DNA of 64,000 nucleotides from assembly GCF_900112675.1 (NCBI RefSeq), contig NZ_FOMQ01000002.1, forward strand, positions 310,001 through 374,000, given 5' to 3'. The translations under genes and the position numbers were made by a program. The notes under the pieces are model-generated. The model worked only from the letters and a program-made list of their open reading frames with translations, searched no databases and was not told where the DNA came from. Of this stretch, positions 53,881-61,649 are shown piece after piece. Within the stretch, counting starts at the first letter, position 1; the number at the start of each line of letters is the position of its first letter. This DNA comes from Paracidovorax konjaci. GTDB lineage: Bacteria > Pseudomonadota > Gammaproteobacteria > Burkholderiales > Burkholderiaceae_C.

Positions 53881-54552
53881 TCAGCTCCAGAGGTCGAGCG
53901 GCGGATCGGCGGCCACGGCACGCAGGATGTCCGTGCGCGAGATGAAGCCGGCGAGCGTGCCGTATTCGTCCGTCACGGGCAGGCCGGGCAGGCCCGTGTC
54001 CAGCAGCACGCCCGCCACGCGGCGCAGTTCGGTATCGGGCGCCACCGTGGGCACCGGGCTCACCATGACTTCCGATACCGGCCGGCGTGCCAGGTCGATC
54101 GCCGCTTTCACGCTGCCCGGCTCGGGCAGCAGGTCGAGCGGGGCCATGTCGGCGCGCAGCAGCAGGCCGACCACGTGGCCCTGCGCATCCACCACGGGCG
54201 CCTGCGCGACGTGGTACTGCGCCAGCGTTTGCCACGCGTCGTTCACACGGACATCCGGCGGGACTGAAAGCGATCCGGAAGTCATCACATCGCGCACGTG
54301 CATGAGGGGTTGGCGGGCCTGCTGCGGCCCTTGCTCCGTCTGCGCATAGGCGCTGACTGCGACCTGCGCAAGCAGGTTCACGTGCGGTGGGGCGGGAGCG
54401 GGCGGTTGCGGCGCGACCTCCGGCTCGGGAACATCGGGGCCGCGGGTGCGCAAGGCCTGGGGACGCTGCACGCGGCGCACGGGCGACACCTGCGACAGCT
54501 GCTCGGGACCGCCGCGGTACATCTGCCCCAAAGGGCCGAACACGAAGAACAT
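53881..54552 (-). CDS. CBS-domain protein
   Basis: A 223-residue protein with a Pro-rich start, then two CBS domains (M-H-V-R-D-V-M-T-S-G-S-L-S-V and V-S-E-V-M-V-S-P-V-P-T-V) ending L-R-A-V-A-A-D. Such domains bind adenine nucleotides and regulate partners. No partner domain is attached and the neighbours give no clue. Confidence 0.85.
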   Translation of the reverse strand: MFFVFGPLGQMYRGGPEQLSQVSPVRRVQRPQALRTRGPDVPEPEVAPQPPAPAPPHVNLLAQVAVSAYAQTEQGPQQARQPLMHVRDVMTSGSLSVPPDVRVNDAWQTLAQYHVAQAPVVDAQGHVVGLLLRADMAPLDLLPEPGSVKAAIDLARRPVSEVMVSPVPTVAPDTELRRVAGVLLDTGLPGLPVTDEYGTLAGFISRTDILRAVAADPPLDLWS

Positions 54553-54778
54553 GCGCCATCTCCTGCTGAGGAAAGCCGCGGAGCGCGGCCTATGGGCATG
54601 TTATCGGCAGGTGCGGCGCGTGGCACAGGGCGCGGCAGGCATCTGCTGGACGGGTGTGCGGGGCTTGCCGGGCGCTGCACGGCGCGTGCCTGGGGCCGGG
54701 CTGCATACACTCCGAGGGTCCGCTCCGGTCAAGGCCGGGTGCCGCCTTCTCATCCATCCCTTCTTCACGTGCTTCCCC

Positions 54779-55720
54779 ATGATCGATCGCTCCGCCATTT
54801 CTTCTGCCCGGCTGCGCCTGGCCGCGCACCCCGACTTCCTGCGGACGACGCCGCTCATGCGGCTGTCCGGCCGCTCGCTGGGCATCGGCTGCGCCGAGGT
54901 GTGGCTCAAGCTGGAGCACCTGCAGGTGGGCGGCAGCTTCAAGGCCCGGGGCATGCTGTACCGCCTGCTGGCCAACCCCGTTCCGGACAGTGGCGTGATC
55001 GTGGCGTCCGGCGGCAATGCCGGCATCGCCACGGCCGCTGCCGCCCGCTCGCTGGGCGTTCGCTGCGAAGTCTATGTGCCCGAGGTCTCGCCGGAGGCCA
55101 AGCGCGCGCGCCTGCGGGCCCTGGGGGCGCATGTGGTCGTGGGCGGCGCCACCTATGCAGAAGCCCTGCAGGCCTGCCTGGCGCGGCAGCAGGAAACCGG
55201 CGCCTTGCTCCACCATGCGTATGACCAGCCCGAGGTGGCCGCGGGTGCGGGAACCCTTGCGCTCGAGATGGAAGAGCAGGCGGGAGGGCTGCCGGACAGC
55301 GTGCTCGTGAGCGTGGGCGGCGGCGGGCTGATCGCCGGCATCGCCGCGTGGTGCGAAGGGCGCGCGCGCGTGGTCGCTCTGGAGCCCGAGCGCGCACCCA
55401 CCCTCCACAGCGCACGCGCGGCGGGTGCACCGGTCGACGTGGCGGTCGGCGGGATCGCCGCCGACTCACTGGGTGCCCGGCGCATCGGCGACATTGCCTG
55501 GCAGGTGTCGCAGCGCCATGTCCAGGATGCCTTGCTGCTGCCCGACGAAGCCATCCGCGCGGCTCAGCAGTGGCTCTGGCATGAACTCAAGCTGGCCGTG
55601 GAGCCCGCAGCGGCCCTGGGCATCGCTGCCTTGCAGAGCGGCGTGTACCGCCCGCGGCCGCAAGAGACGGTGGGTCTGGTCATCTGCGGGGCCAACTGCG
55701 ATCCCGCAGCGGTGGCCTGA
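54779..55720 (+). CDS. PLP-dependent serine/threonine dehydratase family enzyme
   Basis: A 313-residue fold-II PLP enzyme. The PLP lysine is in V-G-G-S-F-K-A-R-G, the phosphate-binding loop is S-G-G-N-A-G-I-A and the G-G-G-G-L-I-A-G segment follows. It lacks the C-terminal ACT-like domain of biosynthetic IlvA, so it belongs with the short catabolic dehydratases. Start ATG 54779 is the first in frame after an AT-poor stretch; no strong Shine-Dalgarno is seen. Confidence 0.88.
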   Translation: MIDRSAISSARLRLAAHPDFLRTTPLMRLSGRSLGIGCAEVWLKLEHLQVGGSFKARGMLYRLLANPVPDSGVIVASGGNAGIATAAAARSLGVRCEVYVPEVSPEAKRARLRALGAHVVVGGATYAEALQACLARQQETGALLHHAYDQPEVAAGAGTLALEMEEQAGGLPDSVLVSVGGGGLIAGIAAWCEGRARVVALEPERAPTLHSARAAGAPVDVAVGGIAADSLGARRIGDIAWQVSQRHVQDALLLPDEAIRAAQQWLWHELKLAVEPAAALGIAALQSGVYRPRPQETVGLVICGANCDPAAVA

Positions 55721-55729
55721 ACGACAGGG

Positions 55730-56170
55730 TCAGCCGGTTCCACACTCGGCGGCGCTCGCTCCGTCGCAGTTGACCATCCAGCCCACACCGAAGCGGTCCA
55801 CCAGCGTGCCGAAATGCGCGCCCCAGAACGTGACGGTAAAGGGCATGGTCACCAGCCCGCCTTCCGACAGGCCGCGGAAAATGCGCTCGCCATGCGCCGC
55901 GTCCGAAGGGCAATTGATCGACATCGAAAACCCCGCATGCCCACCGAACGGCTGGCCCGGCATGCGGTCGCTGGCCATGAAGCGGTGGCCGCCAGGCGCT
56001 TCCAGCGTGGCATGCATGATCTTGTCGCACCAGTGCGCGGGCAGCTGTTTCTCGAGCGGAGAGCCTCCATAGCGCTGCACGGACTGGACCGCCCCTCCCA
56101 GGCACCGTGCATAGAACTCCAGCGCCTCTTCGCAATTGCCATCGAAGAAAAGATACGGTTCTATCTGCAT
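55730..56170 (-). CDS. VOC family (PhnB/glyoxalase-like) protein
   Basis: A 146-residue protein of the vicinal oxygen chelate fold: P-Y-L-F-F-D-G-N-C-E-E-A-L-E-F-Y at the start and W-G-A-H-F-G-T-L-V-D-R-F-G-V-G-W at the end, as in PhnB-like proteins. Its ATG follows an AGGAGG site. Its role is unknown. Confidence 0.85.
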   Translation of the reverse strand: MQIEPYLFFDGNCEEALEFYARCLGGAVQSVQRYGGSPLEKQLPAHWCDKIMHATLEAPGGHRFMASDRMPGQPFGGHAGFSMSINCPSDAAHGERIFRGLSEGGLVTMPFTVTFWGAHFGTLVDRFGVGWMVNCDGASAAECGTG

Positions 56171-56209
56171 CGCGCCTCCTGTGCTGTTGGATGCATCCTA
56201 AAGCGATGA

Positions 56210-57589
<1,380 letters not shown>

Positions 57590-57601
57590 AGAACATCCAC
57601 C

Positions 57602-58114
57602 ATGACCTATCCCCTCTACAACGCCAGCATCCCCGTCTTCCGCCAGATGCTGGGCTCGCTGAAAGACATTCTGTCCAAGACCGAAGCCCACGCCATGGCC
57701 CGCAAGATCGAGCCCGATGCGCTGCTGCAGGCCCGGCTGTTCCCCGACATGTTTCCGATGGCGCGGCAGGTGCTGGTTGCGTGCGACTTCGCCAAGGGAG
57801 TGTCGGCGCGGCTGGCGGGCGCCGAAGTGCCTTCGTTCCCCGATGCGGAGCGCCCCGGCTTCGTGGAATTGCACGACCGCATCGACACCGTGCGGGCTTT
57901 CATCGAAAGCCTGCCGGTGGCGCAGTTCGAGCAAGCCGCAACGCGCCAGATCACGCTGCAGCCCGGCACGCCGCGTGAGAAGCAGTTCGTGGGCGAGACC
58001 TACGTATTGCACTACGGCCTGCCGCAGTTCTTCTTCCACGTGAACGCGACCTATGCGATTGCCCGCCACAACGGCGTGGAGCTGGGCAAGCGCGACTACA
58101 TGGGCAAGTTCTGA
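57602..58114 (+). CDS. DUF1993 family protein
   Basis: A 170-residue soluble protein of the DUF1993 family, recognised by its start (M-T-Y-P-L-Y-N-A-S-I-P-V-F), D-M-F-P-M-A-R-Q-V and Y-G-L-P-Q-F-F-F-H. Function unknown; such proteins have a DinB-like helical bundle. It lies 12 bases after serS. Confidence 0.88.
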   Translation: MTYPLYNASIPVFRQMLGSLKDILSKTEAHAMARKIEPDALLQARLFPDMFPMARQVLVACDFAKGVSARLAGAEVPSFPDAERPGFVELHDRIDTVRAFIESLPVAQFEQAATRQITLQPGTPREKQFVGETYVLHYGLPQFFFHVNATYAIARHNGVELGKRDYMGKF

Positions 58115-58145
58115 GCAGGAAAAAACGAGCGGCGTGGCGCGAACG

Positions 58146-58174
58146 TTCTGGCAGCGCAAACTTCCTGCTAGAAT
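58146..58174 (+). promoter_or_regulatory. candidate tRNA-Ser promoter
   Basis: TTCTGG (58146-58151), 17-base spacer, TAGAAT (58169-58174), then 15 bases to the mature tRNA start. The -10 is good and the -35 weak. Confidence 0.5.
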
Positions 58175-58189
58175 CCGCGCTTCGACACA

Positions 58190-58279
<90 letters not shown>

Positions 58280-58292
58280 AATGCGCAAGATC

Positions 58293-58318
58293 AAACGGGC
58301 CCTTCGGGGCCCGTTTTT
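58293..58318 (+). terminator. intrinsic terminator of the tRNA-Ser gene
   Basis: Stem AAACGGGCCC/GGGCCCGTTT with a TTCG loop (10 bp) followed by TT, thirteen bases after the tRNA. Confidence 0.9.
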
Positions 58319-58427
58319 ATTTGTGCCTTTGGGAACGGCAGCCGCGTTCCCCGCATCGTCTTTTCTCATCGCCATGCCATGGCCGATGGCTGGAAACATT
58401 TCCGACGATCAACTCACGTTTAATAAA

Positions 58428-58464
58428 TACAAATAATTCGCATTCGCTGTTTTGTTTGTATCAT
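58428..58464 (+). promoter_or_regulatory. AT-rich promoter of the ECF sigma gene, possible iron-regulated site
   Basis: TTCGCA (58437-58442), 16-base spacer, TATCAT (58459-58464) lie 50 bases before the sigma gene. The AT-rich overlap CAAATAATTCGCATTC loosely recalls a Fur box but matches only part of the consensus, so Fur control is a guess from the cluster's likely role. Confidence 0.35.
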
Positions 58465-58514
58465 CGCTTTCCATAAGCCGGAACTGTTGCCGGCAATTCC
58501 AGGAAGCGTTGCCT

Positions 58515-59042
58515 ATGTCCTTGCCGTTGTCCGAACCTTCCTTGGCCGATGTGTTCGTTGCCCACCGGGCACAGCTGTGGCGTGTGGCGCGGCAGATCGT
58601 GAATACCGGGGATCTTGCGGACGACGTCGTGCAGGATGCCTATCTCAAACTGGCGGAAGGCCCGAGTACGAGGGTGGCGGATCGGCCCATCGGCTACTGC
58701 TGCCAGGTGGTGCGAAACCTTGCTTTGGACTACTGCCGGCGACACAAAGTCGAAGCCAGCTATCGCACATTCGACGTGGACGTCGAGGCGATCGACGTCC
58801 CATGCCATCGGTCGCCCGACCGAATGATGTGCGAGCAGCAGGTGATCCATGCGATCGATACGGTGCTCTCGCAACTGCCCCCACGGACTCGCATGGTGTT
58901 CGAGCTCTACCGCATCGAAGGGCTGACCCAGCGCCAGATCGCTGAAAGGCTGGGTTGCGCGCTGGGGCTCGTCAACGGCCTGATTGCCGATGCCGCAAAG
59001 GCCGTTGCCCGGTGCCGCGTGCACATGATGCCCGGCCAGTGA
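58515..59042 (+). CDS. ECF RNA polymerase sigma factor (siderophore-cluster type)
   Basis: A 175-residue sigma-70 factor of the iron-starvation group. Region 2 (A-D-D-V-V-Q-D-A-Y-L-K-L) and region 4 (L-P-P-R-T-R-M-V-F-E-L-Y-R-I-E-G-L-T-Q-R-Q-I-A-E-R-L) are intact. AGGAAG precedes the ATG. It heads the nonribosomal cluster, as PvdS- or OrbS-like factors head siderophore clusters, and probably switches it on under iron limitation. Confidence 0.9.
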   Translation: MSLPLSEPSLADVFVAHRAQLWRVARQIVNTGDLADDVVQDAYLKLAEGPSTRVADRPIGYCCQVVRNLALDYCRRHKVEASYRTFDVDVEAIDVPCHRSPDRMMCEQQVIHAIDTVLSQLPPRTRMVFELYRIEGLTQRQIAERLGCALGLVNGLIADAAKAVARCRVHMMPGQ

Positions 59043-59132
59043 TCCGTCCAGCGTCGGATCGGCTTGCCGGCTCCCGCCGCGATCTGCCGCGGACCGGATG
59101 GGGGTGGCTTCTGGATGCGCTAGGCTTGGCGC

Positions 59133-59369
59133 ATGAATGCACCGTACGACGACGATCCTGTCTGGGACACCGCCTGGGCCTGGGTCCAGCGCGAATTCGA
59201 TCGAGAGACTTTTGACGAAGCAGCGCGTGCCGAGATGACGGCATGGTTGTTGGAAGACCCGCTGCACAGGCGCAGGTATGAAGAGGCGGCCCATCTCTGG
59301 CTGCTGGCGGGCATGGTTCCCCGCCGAAGCGGCAATCAAACGGGTGGTGGAGAGCGAGAAGACGCTTGA
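59133..59369 (+). CDS. FecR/PupR-type regulator reduced to its N-terminal domain
   Basis: A 78-residue protein equal to the DUF4880 segment that begins FecR anti-sigma factors (W-A-W-V-Q-R-E-F, later L-L-E-D-P-L-H-R-R-R-Y-E-E-A). The membrane segment and periplasmic FecR domain are absent and no frame downstream continues them. It may bind the neighbouring sigma factor in the cytoplasm, or be a remnant. No Shine-Dalgarno is visible. The 59370-59547 stretch after it holds no gene. Confidence 0.75.
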   Translation: MNAPYDDDPVWDTAWAWVQREFDRETFDEAARAEMTAWLLEDPLHRRRYEEAAHLWLLAGMVPRRSGNQTGGGEREDA

Positions 59370-59547
59370 TGTCTTTGCTGCACTCCCGACAGCCGGTGCA
59401 ATTGCCAAGGAATGCATCTGCGGCTGGCTGTGCGGTGAACAGATTGCCTCGCGAATCGTCTTGTGGAGGTGGGTCTGCCATCCGGCTTCCTTCCTTCGGA
59501 CGGAAAGACGTGGCGACCCTATGTTCAACTGCACAAGGGATGCACCG

Positions 59548-59808
59548 ATGTCTACGAGCTGCTTCGATCGCGAAGACGAAACCTTCATCGTCCTGATCAA
59601 CCACGAAGGACAGTATTCGATCTGGCCGCACTGGAAGACGGTGCCTGATGGATGGACGTCCATCGAAGGCGTGCGTGGCGACAAGAAGACCGTGGTCGCC
59701 TACGTGGACGAAGTCTGGACGGATATGCGGCCGCAGTCGCTGCGTGACTGGATGCAGCGCCAGGAGTCCGGGGCGCAGGTTGAAGATTCAACCACTGCAG
59801 CAGCCTGA
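59548..59808 (+). CDS. MbtH family protein
   Basis: An 86-residue MbtH-like protein, an obligate partner of many NRPS adenylation domains. Signature residues N-H-E-G-Q-Y-S-I-W-P, P-x-G-W and V-D-E-V-W-T-D-M-R-P are present. ATG 59548 has AAGGGA seven bases upstream; ATG 59521 is a less likely start. The thioesterase starts five bases after its stop. Confidence 0.93.
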   Translation: MSTSCFDREDETFIVLINHEGQYSIWPHWKTVPDGWTSIEGVRGDKKTVVAYVDEVWTDMRPQSLRDWMQRQESGAQVEDSTTAAA

Positions 59809-59813
59809 CGGCG

Positions 59814-60566
59814 ATGGCGCGCGACGCTGCTCTGCCGCTGGTCTGCCTGCCTTGCGCGGGTGCAAGTGCCACGATGTACCTGCGCTGGCGAAGGGGTTTG
59901 CCCGAGGGTGTCGAAGTGGCACCGGTGGAGTTGCCCGGCCGTGGTGCTCGAATGGGCGAGCCGTTTGCACTGAGCTATGTCGATCTCGTGCAGCAGCTGG
60001 CCGGGCCTTGCCTGCGCGCCGCAAACGGGCGTCCTTTCGTGCTCTTTGGGCACAGCATGGGAGCGCTGCTGGCCTATGGCGTAGCGCGGCACTTACAGAC
60101 GCATTTTGGGGTAGAGCCCGCTGCATTGGTCGTATCGGCTTGCGCTGCTCCGTTGGCGCGAAGCCCGGAGCGCTATGCCGAGCCGCTGGACGATGAGCGG
60201 CTGCTCATGGACTTGCGAGACCAGGGCGGAACTCCCGAAGCCGTGTTTACTGAACCCGAGCTTCTGCGCATCACGCTGGACGTGCTGAGAGCGGACTATC
60301 GCGTTTGCTACAGCTTCGAGCGTGACCAGAAGGCCACTCCGCTGGGCTGCCCCGTCCACGTCTTCGCGGGAAGGGATGACCGTATCCACCAATCCGAGTT
60401 GCTTGCCTGGGCGCATGAAACGCGCGGCCCTGCCACCACGGATTGGTTCGACGGTGGGCATTTCTACCTGCGCGACCGCGAGCCTGCTTTCCTGAGTGCG
60501 CTGGAACAGCGTTTGAGGCCATTGCGTGTGGCCTGGAACCAGCCGGCCGTTGCCTCCGCCGCCTGA
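59814..60566 (+). CDS. type II thioesterase
   Basis: A 250-residue alpha/beta-hydrolase of the NRPS/PKS editing type: nucleophile G-H-S-M-G at 79-83 (Ser81), Asp in F-A-G-R-D-D, His in D-G-G-H-F-Y-L. It removes stalled intermediates from carrier domains. It is tightly behind mbtH. Confidence 0.93.
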   Translation: MARDAALPLVCLPCAGASATMYLRWRRGLPEGVEVAPVELPGRGARMGEPFALSYVDLVQQLAGPCLRAANGRPFVLFGHSMGALLAYGVARHLQTHFGVEPAALVVSACAAPLARSPERYAEPLDDERLLMDLRDQGGTPEAVFTEPELLRITLDVLRADYRVCYSFERDQKATPLGCPVHVFAGRDDRIHQSELLAWAHETRGPATTDWFDGGHFYLRDREPAFLSALEQRLRPLRVAWNQPAVASAA

Positions 60567-60656
60567 GGCGGCCTCCCTTTCCCCCTGCTTTTCCTGATTT
60601 CCCGCTGCGTGCGTGCGGCGGGCTGGCAGCGCCTTTGCGCGCACAAGGAGTTCTTC

Positions 60657-61649
60657 ATGAATGAAATGCCGATGCAATTCAGGCGCCACGCGCCCGAGGG
60701 ATCCGAGTTGCCCTTGTTGATCACGCCTCATCGACCGGGCGAAGGATTGCTGGACGCGCTCGCAAGGCTGCGCCCTCGCATCGAAGCGGTGCTGCCGCAG
60801 GTTGGCGGTGTGCTGTTGCGGGGTTTTGCCGTTCCGGATGTCGAGATATTCCAGCAGTTTGCGGCGTCCTTCGGCCACCCGCTGCTGAAGTACGAGTTCG
60901 CCTCCACTCCGCGCTCGGCTGTGGAGGCATCGACGGGTGCCGGCGTCTACACCTCGACCGAGTATCCGGCGCACCAGAGCATTCCCCTGCACAACGAGCA
61001 GGCCTACACACGCGAATGGCCGATGCGGATCTGGTTCCACTGCGTGAAGGCCTCGGCAGAGGGGGGCGAGACGCCCATCGCGGACAGCAGGGCCATCTAT
61101 CGGCGCATGCCCGAACGCATCCGCCAGCTCTTCGAGCCCGGTGTGCTCTACGTGCGCAATTTCGGAGACATGGACGTGCCCTGGCAGAAAGTGTTCAACA
61201 CCGAGCGGCGCGATGAAGTGGAAGCGTTCTGCACCCGCTCGGGAATCGGCTGGGAATGGAAGGAGGACGGCGGCCTCCGGACGCGGCAGCTCTGCCAGGC
61301 GATCGAGGTGCATCCTGCCACCGGAGAGACCGTATGGTTCAACCAGGCGCACCTTTTCCACATTTCTGCTCGTGAGGCGGAAGAACGGGAGGTGCTGGAG
61401 GAAGTGCTGGGCATCGAGAACGTGCCGCGAAACACGTTCTTTGCCGATGGCTCCCCCATGCCTGACGCCGTGCTGGATGAAGTACGCGCCGTGCTCGATG
61501 CCGAAACCGTTTCTTTCCCATGGGAAGAAGGCGACGTGATGATGCTGGACAACATGCTTGCGGCCCATGCCCGTTCGCCTTTCAAGGGTGCGCGCAAAGT
61601 GGTCGTGGCGATGGCGCAGCCACACGGCAACCTGGAGGTGCCAGCATGA
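60657..61649 (+). CDS. TauD/TfdA-type dioxygenase of the NRPS cluster
   Basis: A 330-residue Fe(II)/2-oxoglutarate oxygenase. The H-x-E iron ligands are H112 and E114 (H-N-E-Q-A-Y), the distal His is in L-A-A-H-A-R-S and the 2-oxoglutarate Arg follows in K-G-A-R-K. SyrP-like relatives hydroxylate amino acids (for instance Asp) bound on NRPS carriers, which would give a metal-binding hydroxy group. AAGGAG precedes the ATG; its stop overlaps the NRPS start (ATGA). Confidence 0.88.
   Translation: MNEMPMQFRRHAPEGSELPLLITPHRPGEGLLDALARLRPRIEAVLPQVGGVLLRGFAVPDVEIFQQFAASFGHPLLKYEFASTPRSAVEASTGAGVYTSTEYPAHQSIPLHNEQAYTREWPMRIWFHCVKASAEGGETPIADSRAIYRRMPERIRQLFEPGVLYVRNFGDMDVPWQKVFNTERRDEVEAFCTRSGIGWEWKEDGGLRTRQLCQAIEVHPATGETVWFNQAHLFHISAREAEEREVLEEVLGIENVPRNTFFADGSPMPDAVLDEVRAVLDAETVSFPWEEGDVMMLDNMLAAHARSPFKGARKVVVAMAQPHGNLEVPA

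Noticed and set aside
58428-58446. A true Fur box before the ECF sigma gene
   Set aside because: Only about seven of nineteen positions fit the classic consensus, so only an AT-rich promoter is reported.
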